A DNA stretch of 64,000 nucleotides, from the NCBI GenBank assembly GCA_964523375.1, contig CAZFYG010000003.1, positions 1 to 64,000 of the forward strand. The letters are read 5' to 3'. The DNA is from CAJQGY01 sp964523375. Lineage in GTDB: Bacteria > Pseudomonadota > Gammaproteobacteria > Magnimaribacterales > D2472. The translations under genes and the position numbers were made by a program. Positions 51,667 to 60,398 of this stretch are shown here, in pieces. Below the pieces are notes generated by a model. The model ran no database searches. It was not told where the DNA came from and saw only the letters and a list, made by a program, of their open reading frames with translations. Position 1 is the first letter of the stretch. Every line of letters begins with the position of its first letter.

Positions 51667-52436
51667 ACGATTCAATAACTAAGACTTTAGCAGTAGCTTT
51701 CACTATCTGCCTTGTTTGTTCTTTGGTAGTTTCATATACAGCAGTTGGTTTGAGAGATCTGCAAAATGAAAATAAGCTCAATGACGAAAGAAAGAAAATA
51801 CTTCAATCAGCAAATATGTACGATGCAGATTTAACTATAGCTTCCCAATTTGAGAAGCTTGAGATGAGGTATGTTGATTTTACAACAGGCAAGATTATTG
51901 ATTCTTATAATAATTTTAGTATCGATACATACAATCAAATAGCAACAACTCGAGACCCTTTGCTATCGTCTAAAGTTCCAACGTCAGATGATATTGCAAT
52001 AATAAAAAATAGAGAAAATGTTGGTAAGTTTTATATTGCTAGAAATGATAATGGTGAATTAGACAAAATTATTTTACCAATTAGAGGGTATGGTTTGTGG
52101 GGAACACTTTTTGGATACATATCAATTGAAAATGATTTTAATACAGTTGCTGGTCTAGAGTTCTATTCACACAAGGAGACACCCGGTCTTGGTGCTGAGG
52201 TTGATAACCCAAAATGGAAAGCTTTGTGGCCAGGAAAAAAAATATACAAAGAAGATGAAGTAAAACTGACTGTTATGAAAGGTCAAGTTCCATCTGATGC
52301 CGCTGATTTAAGTTATAAAGTAGATGGGCTCTCTGGAGCCACTTTAACGAGCAGAGGCGTAACAAACATGATCACATACTGGTTTGGAGATTCTGGATAT
52401 TCAAAATTATTATCTGAGTTAAACTATGAGTCTTAA
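51663..52436 (+). CDS. nqrC: Na+-NQR subunit C
   Basis: 257 residues. One N-terminal helix (ITKTLAVAFTICLVCSLVVSYTA) anchors a periplasmic FMN-binding domain. The flavinylated Thr is residue 227 in GLSGATLTSRG. RGYGLWGTLFGYI and HKETPGLGAEV are NqrC hallmarks. The flavin is attached by ApbE, encoded downstream. It overlaps nqrD by 11 bases. Confidence 0.95.
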   Translation: MNDSITKTLAVAFTICLVCSLVVSYTAVGLRDLQNENKLNDERKKILQSANMYDADLTIASQFEKLEMRYVDFTTGKIIDSYNNFSIDTYNQIATTRDPLLSSKVPTSDDIAIIKNRENVGKFYIARNDNGELDKIILPIRGYGLWGTLFGYISIENDFNTVAGLEFYSHKETPGLGAEVDNPKWKALWPGKKIYKEDEVKLTVMKGQVPSDAADLSYKVDGLSGATLTSRGVTNMITYWFGDSGYSKLLSELNYES

Positions 52437-53112
52437 GCAATATAAAGAAGTTATTTTTAAGCCTCTTATTGATGAAAACCCAATAACGCTTCAAATATTG
52501 GGGATTTGTTCAGCGTTAGCTGTTACAAATAATCTCTCAGTCACACTGGTTATGTGCGTTGCCTTAACAAGTGTTGTAGCTTTTTCAAATTTGTTTATAT
52601 CAATAATAAGAAACTACATTCCTAGTAGCATTAGAATAATTGTTCAAATGACAATTATAGCTTCACTTGTAATTGTTGTTGATGAGCTCTTAAAAGCATA
52701 CGATTATGAAACAAGTAAAAAATTATCAGTCTTTGTTGGTCTGATAATCACAAACTGCATAGTAATGGGTCGAGCCGAAGCTTTTGCAATGAAAGAAAGG
52801 CCTTTGTTGAGTTTTTTTGATGGTCTTGGAAACGGACTTGGATACAGCTTAATATTGATAGGCGTTGCTGTTATCAGGGAGCTATTTGGCTCTGGAAGTC
52901 TAATGGGGTATGAGATATTCACATTAGTTTCTAATGGGGGTTGGTATTTACCAAATAACTTATTACTTTTACCACCAAGCTCTTTCATCATCATTGGTTT
53001 ATTTATATGGGCCATTAGGACAATTAGACCAAATCAAATAGAAGTGGATGATTTTAAAGTTTCTAAACACTCCACGGCACCAGATTTAACAAAGAGAGAG
53101 TTGAATGTTTGA
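52426..53112 (+). CDS. nqrD: Na+-NQR subunit D
   Basis: 228 residues with six helices. NPITLQILGICSALAVTNNL near the start, GLIITNCIVMGRAEAFAMKE (~105-124) with the Cys that helps bind the intramembrane [2Fe-2S] cluster, and DGLGNGLGYSLILI are conserved. Homologous to RnfE/RnfA, but the whole operon is NQR. It overlaps nqrE by eight bases. Confidence 0.95.
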   Translation: MSLKQYKEVIFKPLIDENPITLQILGICSALAVTNNLSVTLVMCVALTSVVAFSNLFISIIRNYIPSSIRIIVQMTIIASLVIVVDELLKAYDYETSKKLSVFVGLIITNCIVMGRAEAFAMKERPLLSFFDGLGNGLGYSLILIGVAVIRELFGSGSLMGYEIFTLVSNGGWYLPNNLLLLPPSSFIIIGLFIWAIRTIRPNQIEVDDFKVSKHSTAPDLTKRELNV

Positions 53113-53716
53113 ACATTACTTAAATATATTTATCACCACAGTATTTATTGAAAATATTGCTTTGAGTGTTTTTCTTGGAATGTGTACTTTTATAGCAATT
53201 TCAAAGAAAATTGACGCAGCTTTTGGCTTAGGTATTGCCGTAATAGTGGTATGTGTTATTACTGTGCCCTTAAATAATCTAATTTATAACTTCATATTAA
53301 GAGAGGATGCATTAGTTTGGCTTGGTGTCGAAGGTACTAATTTAGAGTTTGTAGAGCTGATCAGTTATATAGGAGTAATTGCCGCGTCAGTTCAAATTCT
53401 TGAAATGTTCCTTGATAAATATGTGCCAGCCCTTTATACAGCTTTAGGTCAATTCCTACCATTAATTACAGTGAATTGCGCCATTCTTGGTGCATCATTG
53501 TTTATGATTGAAAAAGATCTGCTTTTTGGCGAAAGTGTTGTCTATGGATTTGGGGCAGGATTTGGATGGGCGCTTGCCATTGTTATATTAGCTGGCATCA
53601 GAGAGAAGTTAAAATATTCTGATATTCCTGAAGGGCTAAAAGGTCTTGGTGCAACATTTATTATCGTTGGTTTAATGAGCTTTGGATTCATGTCATTTGG
53701 AGGCATATCTTTATAA
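53105..53716 (+). CDS. nqrE: Na+-NQR subunit E
   Basis: 203 residues with six helices. IENIALSVFLGMCTFIAISKKID (~16-38) and LPLITVNCAILGASLFMIEKD carry the conserved Cys residues for the membrane [2Fe-2S] cluster shared with NqrD. GAGFGWALAIVILAGIREKL and GLMSFGFMSFGG end the protein. nqrF begins two bases after its stop. Confidence 0.95.
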   Translation: MFEHYLNIFITTVFIENIALSVFLGMCTFIAISKKIDAAFGLGIAVIVVCVITVPLNNLIYNFILREDALVWLGVEGTNLEFVELISYIGVIAASVQILEMFLDKYVPALYTALGQFLPLITVNCAILGASLFMIEKDLLFGESVVYGFGAGFGWALAIVILAGIREKLKYSDIPEGLKGLGATFIIVGLMSFGFMSFGGISL

Positions 53717-53718
53717 TT

Positions 53719-54945
53719 ATGAATATTGATTTAATTTTTGGTGTGATTTCTTTCTCAGGAATCGTTTTAATACTTGTGATGATTATCATGGCTGCAAGGT
53801 CTAAACTAGTTTCTACAGGAGATGTAACTATTGAGATAAATGGGGATGCTTCAAACCCTCTAGTAGTTCCAGCAGGCTCAAAATTACTTCAAACATTAGC
53901 TGATAATAAAATTTTTCTCTCATCTGCTTGTGGCGGTGGTGGCACATGTAGTCAATGCAAGTGTCAAGTTGTTGAAGGAGGGGGGTCAATTCTTGCTGCT
54001 GAAGAATCTCATTTCAATACAACAGAAAAAAATGAAGGATGGAGACTTTCATGCCAAGTAGCAGTTAAAAATGATTTAAAGATTAATGTTCCCGAAGAAA
54101 TATTTGGTGTAAAAGAGTGGGAGTGCGAGGTAATTTCTAATGAAAATGTTGCAACGTTTATTAAAGAGCTTGTTTTAAAACTACCAGAAGGTGAAAATGT
54201 TGACTTTAGAGCTGGAGGTTATGTTCAATTAGAGGCTCCAGAGTATGAAATAGACTATAAAGATTTTGATATCCAGGATGAATACCGCTCGGACTGGGAT
54301 AAATTTAAAATCTGGGAAAATAAAGCCACCAATCTAGAGCCTGTTATCAGAGCTTACTCCATGGCTAACTATCCTGAGGAAAAAGGTGTTATTAAATTTA
54401 ATATAAGAATTGCTTCACCTCCCCCTGGTATGGATGTTCCCCCTGGTGTTATGTCCTCATGGACTTTTAACCTCAAGCCTGGTGATAAGGTTAAGGTGTT
54501 TGGTCCTTTCGGTGAGTTTTTTGCAAAAGAAACTTCTAATGAAATGGTTTTCGTTGGAGGTGGTGCAGGTATGGCACCGATGAGATCACATATTTTTGAT
54601 CAATTACTTAGACTGAATTCTGATAGAAAAATAACTTTCTGGTATGGAGCTAGAAGTCTCAAAGAAATGTTTTATGTTGAAGAGTTTAATGCATTAGCTG
54701 AAAAATATGATAATTTTGAATGGCATGTTGCATTATCTGATCCCCAGCCTGAGGATGATTGGGAAGGTGATACGGGTTTTATACATAATGTGTTATATAA
54801 AAATTACCTCAGTTCTCATGAAGCCCCAGAAGATTGCGAATATTATATGTGTGGCCCTCCAATGATGAATAAAGCAGTTATAGATCTTCTTATCAATCTT
54901 GGTGTTGAGCCAGAGAATATTGCATTAGACGACTTTGGTGGCTAA
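53719..54945 (+). CDS. nqrF: Na+-NQR subunit F (NADH dehydrogenase subunit)
   Basis: 408 residues. An N-terminal helix (~5-25), a [2Fe-2S] ferredoxin domain with CGGGGTCSQC (Cys71, 77, 80) and Cys112 in RLSCQVAV, then an FAD and NADH-binding reductase domain: VIRAYSMANYPEE, MSSWTFNLKPGDKV, FVGGGAGMAPMRSHIFD, WYGARSLKEMFY, YYMCGPPMMNKAVI and a final DDFGG. It takes electrons from NADH into the complex. Confidence 0.97.
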   Translation: MNIDLIFGVISFSGIVLILVMIIMAARSKLVSTGDVTIEINGDASNPLVVPAGSKLLQTLADNKIFLSSACGGGGTCSQCKCQVVEGGGSILAAEESHFNTTEKNEGWRLSCQVAVKNDLKINVPEEIFGVKEWECEVISNENVATFIKELVLKLPEGENVDFRAGGYVQLEAPEYEIDYKDFDIQDEYRSDWDKFKIWENKATNLEPVIRAYSMANYPEEKGVIKFNIRIASPPPGMDVPPGVMSSWTFNLKPGDKVKVFGPFGEFFAKETSNEMVFVGGGAGMAPMRSHIFDQLLRLNSDRKITFWYGARSLKEMFYVEEFNALAEKYDNFEWHVALSDPQPEDDWEGDTGFIHNVLYKNYLSSHEAPEDCEYYMCGPPMMNKAVIDLLINLGVEPENIALDDFGG

Positions 54946-55951
54946 TCAAACATTGGTTAAAAGATCATATATATCTAAATTAATAGCTCTTTTTGTAGGC
55001 TTTTTATGTTTGGTGATAGCCTATAACCATAACTCTTCAAGTACATATATATTTAAAGGAGAGGCATATGGAACAACATGGACCCTTACTACAACAAAGT
55101 ACCTCAATGACTCACACAAGATAGCAATTAAAGATATTATTAAAAAGATAGATTATGTTGCCTCTAATTACAAAGAGGACTCTGAAATTGCCAAAATAAA
55201 CTCATCACCAAATTCTACAGATATTAAAGTCTCAAATGATTTATTTAAAATATTAGAAATTGCTAATAATATTAGTGCTCTAACAAATAATTCATACGAT
55301 ATAAAACTAGGTAAATATTCTAGTTCACTTGGTTTTTCACCTACTTTTAATAAAGACTTATCTACAGATGGCACATCATTTTTTTTGCTTAATAAAACTA
55401 ATCAAACATTAAATAAAAACGGTGACTTTTGGTTTGATTTATCATCTATAGCAAAAGGTTATGCTGTTGATAAGATTGTTACTTATTTAGAATTAAATAA
55501 TTTTAATAACTTTATAGTTGAAATCGGAGGAGAGTTAACTGTTAAAGGCTATAGTCATAATGATAATTGGCTATTGGCCATACAAGACCCAAGGCTATTA
55601 ACTCAAAAACCTGGGAAGCTGATTACTAACAAAGATGGTAAAAAAATATCTATAGCAACATCGGGTGAATATAGAAATTATACATTTGACAAAACTGGTA
55701 AAAGGATTACGCACACTCTTAATCCCATTACAAAAAAATCTATTTTAAATGATTCCTTATCCGTAACCGTGGTATCTAAAGTATCAGCTGCACACGCTGA
55801 TGCTTTAGCAACAGCATTTAATGTTATGAGTACTAATAATGCCATCAAAGTGGCTAATGACAATGAAATAGCGGCTATGTTTATAATGCAAGAAGCTGAT
55901 AAATTAGAATTTAGATACACAGATGCATGGTATTATTCTGAGTATGAGTAA
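54938..55951 (+). CDS. apbE: FAD:protein FMN transferase ApbE (GTG start likely)
   Basis: About 337 residues with an N-terminal signal anchor (IALFVGFLCLVIAY). EAYGTTWTLT, DLSSIAKGYAVDKIV (~170-185), VEIGGELTVKG, and THTLNPITKK with TVVSKVSAAHADALATAFNVM are ApbE features. It attaches FMN to threonines of NqrB and NqrC. It begins within the last codons of nqrF; GTG 54938 is preferred, TTG 54935 or 54953 are alternatives. Being directly in the nqr operon gives its job away. Confidence 0.93.
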   Translation: MANQTLVKRSYISKLIALFVGFLCLVIAYNHNSSSTYIFKGEAYGTTWTLTTTKYLNDSHKIAIKDIIKKIDYVASNYKEDSEIAKINSSPNSTDIKVSNDLFKILEIANNISALTNNSYDIKLGKYSSSLGFSPTFNKDLSTDGTSFFLLNKTNQTLNKNGDFWFDLSSIAKGYAVDKIVTYLELNNFNNFIVEIGGELTVKGYSHNDNWLLAIQDPRLLTQKPGKLITNKDGKKISIATSGEYRNYTFDKTGKRITHTLNPITKKSILNDSLSVTVVSKVSAAHADALATAFNVMSTNNAIKVANDNEIAAMFIMQEADKLEFRYTDAWYYSEYE

Positions 55952-56123
55952 CTTCTTAATAACTTTCTTAATAATAGGAACATCTTTCTTGGGTTTGGCA
56001 ATTGGTCTTATTCTAAGAAATCAACCAATTAAAGGTTCTTGCGGGGGCATGGCGAACCTGGAATCAGGCTCACCATGTCAGATCTGTGGGAGAACAGATC
56101 CGAGTAACTGTGATGAGGTCTAG
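55944..56123 (+). CDS. nqrM: NqrM, Na+-NQR maturation protein
   Basis: 59 residues from ATG 55944, which overlaps the apbE stop by eight bases; an ATG at 55923 is less likely. A single N-terminal helix (NFLITFLIIGTSFLGLAIGLIL) is followed by a Cys-rich tail (SCGGMANLESGSPCQICGRTDPSNC, four Cys besides one more). NqrM is needed to assemble the membrane iron site between NqrD and NqrE. The gene ends four bases into the convergent isocitrate lyase gene. Confidence 0.9.
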   Translation: MSNFLITFLIIGTSFLGLAIGLILRNQPIKGSCGGMANLESGSPCQICGRTDPSNCDEV

Positions 56124-57694
56124 AACTGGTTCATAGTATTATCTTCACCAGATGCTTTTAACGCAGCATCGCCTGCAAAATACTCCTTATGATCATCACC
56201 CATGTCTGATCCAGCCATGTTTTGGTGTTTCACACACGCAATACCTTCTCTTATTTCCTTTCTTTGGACGCCTTTTACATAGCCAAGCATACCCTCATCA
56301 CCAAAATACCTTTTAGCTAAGTTATCTGTGGATAGGGCGGCTGTATGGTAGGTTGGCAATGTAATTAAATGATGAAATATACCAGCTTCTCTGGCTGCAT
56401 CGCTTTGGAAGGTTTTGATTTTTTCATCAGCTAAACTTGATAGATCTGAATTATCATACTTTTCATTCATTAGATCACCTCTATCGTAGGCACTAACATC
56501 ATTACCCTGTTTTTCCATCAAATCAAAGACTTGTTGTCTAAAGTTTAAAGTCCAATTGAAAGATGGGCTGTTATTATAAACAAGCTTGGCATTAGGAATA
56601 ACTTTCTTTATTTCACTCATCATCGCGCCAATTTGCCCAATATGTGGTTTTTCGGTTTCAATCCATATTAAATCAGCTCCATTTTGTAAACTTGTTATGC
56701 TATCAAGAATGCATCGAGCCTCTCCTGTTCCTTCCTTGAATTTATACAAATTACTTGGAAGTCTTTTTGGTCTAACAAGCTTCCCATCCTGATTAATCAA
56801 GACATCACCATGGTTCATTTCATCAGCAGTTACTTCTTCAACATCTAAAAATGAGTTGTATTGATCTCCCAAATCACCTTTTTCTTTAGTAACAGCAATC
56901 TGTTTAGTAAGACCAGCACCAAGTGAATCTGTTCTTGCAACAATAACCCCATCATCAACACCTAACTCTAGGAATGCATATCTTACAGCGTTGATTTTAG
57001 CCAAGAAATCAGCATGGGGAACAGTCACTTTTCCATCTTGATGCCCACATTGTTTTTCATCAGAAACTTGATTTTCAATCTGTATACAACAAGCTCCTGC
57101 TTCAATCATTTGTTTGGCCATTAAGTAAGTAGCTTCCTCATTACCAAATCCCGCATCGATATCTGCAATGATTGGAACAATATGGGTTTGAAAATTATCT
57201 ATTTTAGATTGAATTTTTGGTTTATTTAAATCATCTGCTTTATCCAGCTCTCTAAATAACCCACCTAATTCTCTAGCATCTGCCTGCCTTAGGAAGGTAT
57301 ATAGCTCTGAAATTAACGAAGCAACAGATGTTTTTTCATGCATTGATTGATCGGGTAATGGACCAAATTCTGATCTTAGAGCAGCAACCATCCATCCAGA
57401 TAAATAAAGATATTTCTTATCAGTTGTTTGAAAATGTTTTTTTATCGAAATAAGCTTTTGCTGTCCAATAAATCCATGCCAGCAACCAAGTGATTGAGTA
57501 TATTTACTTGTATCACCATCATAATCATCCATGTCTCTTCTCATTATAGAGGCTGTATATTTAGCAATATCTATTCCTGACTGGAATTGATTTTGAACAC
57601 GCATTCTTTTTACATACTCTGGATTTATAGAGCTCCAATTTGAAGAGTTCATTCTATGTATATTACTAATATTATTAATATCTGTTTCGCTCAT
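56120..57694 (-). CDS. aceA: Isocitrate lyase (long, 524-residue type)
   Basis: Splits isocitrate into succinate and glyoxylate. The catalytic Cys is in EKQCGHQDGKVTVPH (near residue 214); VPIIADIDAGFGNEEATYLM, VIVARTDSLGAGLTKQIAVT and LVYNNSPSFNWTLNFRQQ are typical of the long bacterial class also found in Pseudomonas. It allows growth on acetyl-CoA and fits with the acyl-CoA dehydrogenases nearby. icd, the competing enzyme at the branch point, is 2.7 kb away. The upstream 128-base gap contains a conspicuous palindrome and a repeated half-site. Confidence 0.96.
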   Translation of the reverse strand: MSETDINNISNIHRMNSSNWSSINPEYVKRMRVQNQFQSGIDIAKYTASIMRRDMDDYDGDTSKYTQSLGCWHGFIGQQKLISIKKHFQTTDKKYLYLSGWMVAALRSEFGPLPDQSMHEKTSVASLISELYTFLRQADARELGGLFRELDKADDLNKPKIQSKIDNFQTHIVPIIADIDAGFGNEEATYLMAKQMIEAGACCIQIENQVSDEKQCGHQDGKVTVPHADFLAKINAVRYAFLELGVDDGVIVARTDSLGAGLTKQIAVTKEKGDLGDQYNSFLDVEEVTADEMNHGDVLINQDGKLVRPKRLPSNLYKFKEGTGEARCILDSITSLQNGADLIWIETEKPHIGQIGAMMSEIKKVIPNAKLVYNNSPSFNWTLNFRQQVFDLMEKQGNDVSAYDRGDLMNEKYDNSDLSSLADEKIKTFQSDAAREAGIFHHLITLPTYHTAALSTDNLAKRYFGDEGMLGYVKGVQRKEIREGIACVKHQNMAGSDMGDDHKEYFAGDAALKASGEDNTMNQF

Positions 57695-57714
57695 GATTGT
57701 GACCTATAATTAAT

Positions 57715-57722
57715 TTATGTAG
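57715..57722. promoter_or_regulatory. Single TTATGTAG half-site near the aceA start
   Basis: TTATGTAG recurs here, 20 bases upstream of the aceA start codon and about 90 bases from the palindrome at 57798-57818 that holds the same sequence twice. The predicted aceA promoter would lie between the two copies. Confidence 0.35.
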
Positions 57723-57797
57723 TCTAGTTAATAATATTTGTTTTATTCAGTCAACGACTATATTTAAAGCTTTAGGTAAAGCATATTTGGAATTATT

Positions 57798-57818
57798 TTA
57801 TGTAGTTATACTACATAA
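57798..57818. promoter_or_regulatory. Perfect 8-base inverted repeat upstream of aceA (operator candidate)
   Basis: TTATGTAG (57798-57805) and CTACATAA (57811-57818) flank TTATA. The arms are perfect. It lies 4 bases beyond the purB stop and about 105 bases upstream of aceA. No T-run follows the stem on the minus strand, so it is not a standard purB terminator. A regulator site for aceA is the better guess. Confidence 0.5.
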
Positions 57819-57822
57819 TTTA

Positions 57823-59184
57823 CTATTTTATAGTATTTGCTAGCTCGACAGCTGATCCAATATATGAAGCAGGTGTAAGTGCTAGAAGTGTTTCTTTTGA
57901 ATTTTTTGAGATATTTAAATTTTTAACAAAATTTATATAACTATCCTTGTCTAACTTAGATCCTCTTGAAAGCTCTTTAAGTTGTTCGTAAGCATTTGGT
58001 ATACCTTCAAACCTCATTATGGTTTGGATTGGTTCGGCTAGTACTTCCCAATTATCGTCAAGTTCATTAGATATAAATTTTTTATTAGGTTCTATTTTAC
58101 CTAAACCTTTTGAAAGTGACTTAATTGCAATAATTGAATAGCCAAATCCAAGGCCAACATTTCTTAAAACTGTTGAATCAGACAAGTCTCTTTGGTGACG
58201 TGATTTGGTTAATTTATTGGCAAAATAATCAAATAAAGCATTCGATAAACCTAGATTGCCTTCGCTATTTTCAAAATCAATAGGATTAACCTTATGCGGC
58301 ATTGTTGAAGACCCAACTTCATTTTTTAAAAGCTTTAATTTAAAAATTTCGTTTGATATATATATCCATGAATCTTGGCTTAGATCCATTAGTATGTTGT
58401 TAATTCTTACTATACAGTGAGATGTTTCTGCTATCCAATCATGTGGTTCTATTTGTGTAGTATGCGTGTTCTGATTTACTTTAAATTGTTTAATAAATTT
58501 TGCAGTAAACGATTGCCAGTTATAGCTTGAGTCCAGAATTTTAAAAGTATGATAATTGCCGGTAGCGCCACTAAACTTAGCAAGTGGGGATATATTTTTT
58601 AATACCTTGATTTGGTCATATAGCCTCAAATTAAATACGGACATTTCTTTTCCTAAAGTAGAAGGAGAGGCTGGCTGTCCATGAGTTCTTGCAAGAAATA
58701 CTTCTTTAGACCATTTTTTTGATTTAGATTTAATATCATTTTTTAAAATATTTAATTCTTCTAAATATAAAGTGATTCCATTCTTAATCATTACGGCGTA
58801 AGACAATGAATTAATATCTTCGCTTGTTAGCCCAAAATGGATAAGGTGAACATAATTTTTTAATACGCTATCTTTTTCAAATTGCTCTCTAATAAAGTAT
58901 TCAATCGCTTTGACATCATGGTTGGTCACTGACTCGATTTCTTTAATTCTAGCTACACTTGTTTCATCAAATGAGTCCTTGAGTTTAAGTAATTTATTAA
59001 TTGTTGTTTTGCTAATGGATTTAAATAGTTTTGGCTTGTTAACACAAATGAAAATTAACCACTGTATTTCTATGGTATATCTAATTTTTACTAAAGAACC
59101 TTCTGAAAAATTTGCGCGCGTTGGTTCAATTTTGCCTGAATATCTATTATCTAAAGGAGATATATTATTAAAGTTTTTATTCAT
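57823..59184 (-). CDS. purB: Adenylosuccinate lyase
   Basis: Acts twice in purine synthesis, releasing fumarate from SAICAR and adenylosuccinate. 453 residues, the PurB length of gammaproteobacteria. SPLDNRYSGKI (N-terminus), VTNHDVKAIEYFIRE, HFGLTSEDINS, ARTHGQPASPSTLGKEM (catalytic His) and the flexible signature loop VGSSTMPHKVNPIDFENSEG are present. mnmA lies 26 bases upstream on the same strand; hflD, which separates them in E. coli, is missing. Confidence 0.96.
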   Translation of the reverse strand: MNKNFNNISPLDNRYSGKIEPTRANFSEGSLVKIRYTIEIQWLIFICVNKPKLFKSISKTTINKLLKLKDSFDETSVARIKEIESVTNHDVKAIEYFIREQFEKDSVLKNYVHLIHFGLTSEDINSLSYAVMIKNGITLYLEELNILKNDIKSKSKKWSKEVFLARTHGQPASPSTLGKEMSVFNLRLYDQIKVLKNISPLAKFSGATGNYHTFKILDSSYNWQSFTAKFIKQFKVNQNTHTTQIEPHDWIAETSHCIVRINNILMDLSQDSWIYISNEIFKLKLLKNEVGSSTMPHKVNPIDFENSEGNLGLSNALFDYFANKLTKSRHQRDLSDSTVLRNVGLGFGYSIIAIKSLSKGLGKIEPNKKFISNELDDNWEVLAEPIQTIMRFEGIPNAYEQLKELSRGSKLDKDSYINFVKNLNISKNSKETLLALTPASYIGSAVELANTIK

Positions 59185-59210
59185 AATTTATTTTATATTA
59201 TTTTATAGTT

Positions 59211-60308
59211 CTATTTAGTACTACTGAAAGATTTGGAGATAATACCACCACCTATGCATATGTTATCTTTATATATTACTGCCGATTGTCCAGGTGCAGC
59301 AGCTCTAACTGGCTTCTTAAAGTTAATGAAGTAATTAGAATTATCATAGTTTAATTGTGCAGCAATCGGTTTCTGCAGGTGCCTTACTTGAACATAGCAA
59401 TCAAATGGTAATTTTAGCTCATCCTTATTAATTTTATGTAGTGAATCAATCGTCACTCTAGAGCTCATCAAAAGCTCATGATCAACACCCTGGCAAACAT
59501 AAATAGTATTATTCGGTATATCCTTTTTATAAACATACCAAGGGAGTTCAGGTCTTCCCTTAACCCCACCAATTTTTAGACCCTGCCTTTGACCTTCTGT
59601 ATATAGCAATGCGCCATTATGTTGACCAATCACATTATTATCATTATCTTTGATAATGCCAGATTTAAAGTTTATAAACCGACCCAAAAAATCTTTAAGA
59701 TTTCTTTCTCCAACAAAACATATTCCTACAGAATCTTTTTTTTCTGCATTTACTAAACCCAAGCTCATTGCTAATTTCCTAACATCATCTTTTTTCATAT
59801 TTCCTAATGGAAAAATAGTTTTAGAAAATTCTTCAGAGCTTACCTCATGAAGAAAATACGTTTGGTCTTTTGTATTATCAATAGCTCTGGTGAGATAGGT
59901 CGTACCATTTTTGCTTATAGTATCTGCATAATGCCCGGTAGCAATAAGATCAGCTCCAATCTTTAATGCGTAATCTAAAAAAGATTTAAATTTAATTTCT
60001 CTATTGCAAAGAATATCTGGATTTGGTGTTCTGCCTTTTTCATGCTCGCTTAAAAAATCTTTAAATACTCTATCCCAATATTCATCAGAAAAATTTGCTC
60101 TATGAAGAGGTATATCCAATTTATCACATACTGATGAGGCATCTTTAAAATCCTGTTCAGAGGTGCAAATTTCACCCGGTTCATTTTGCCAGTTTTGCAT
60201 AAAAAGGCCTTTAACATCATACCCTTGCTTTTTTAATAAGTAAGCGGCAACCGAGGAATCAACGCCACCAGACATCCCAACTACAACTGTTTTTTTTATC
60301 TCTGCCAT
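59211..60308 (-). CDS. mnmA: tRNA-specific 2-thiouridylase
   Basis: Thiolates U34 of tRNA-Lys, Glu and Gln. 365 residues. PP-loop VVGMSGGVDSSVAAYLL (~9-25), catalytic Cys in PDILCNREIKF and second Cys in VGICFVGERNLKDFL, and GYDVKGLFMQNW are diagnostic. GALLYTEGQRQGLKIGG follows. The sulfur partners (TusABCDE) are not in the window. Its start is 90 bases from the divergent icd. Confidence 0.96.
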   Translation of the reverse strand: MAEIKKTVVVGMSGGVDSSVAAYLLKKQGYDVKGLFMQNWQNEPGEICTSEQDFKDASSVCDKLDIPLHRANFSDEYWDRVFKDFLSEHEKGRTPNPDILCNREIKFKSFLDYALKIGADLIATGHYADTISKNGTTYLTRAIDNTKDQTYFLHEVSSEEFSKTIFPLGNMKKDDVRKLAMSLGLVNAEKKDSVGICFVGERNLKDFLGRFINFKSGIIKDNDNNVIGQHNGALLYTEGQRQGLKIGGVKGRPELPWYVYKKDIPNNTIYVCQGVDHELLMSSRVTIDSLHKINKDELKLPFDCYVQVRHLQKPIAAQLNYDNSNYFINFKKPVRAAAPGQSAVIYKDNICIGGGIISKSFSSTK

Positions 60309-60347
60309 TATCGCGCTTAATTCGTTTTATATTAAAAAATTTAGGAG

Positions 60348-60353
60348 TATAAT
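60348..60353 (+). promoter_or_regulatory. Probable -10 of icd
   Basis: A perfect TATAAT 45 bases before the icd ATG, in the 90-base gap to mnmA. The -35 at normal spacing is weak. An ACGGGG ribosome site lies 8 bases before the ATG. Confidence 0.4.
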
Positions 60354-60398
60354 TATCACCGATTTTGATTAAGAAATCTTATATTACGGGGTAAAAAA

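Noticed and set aside
57798..57818. The aceA-upstream palindrome as the purB terminator
   Set aside because: On the minus strand the sequence after the stem is AATAATTCC, without a run of T.
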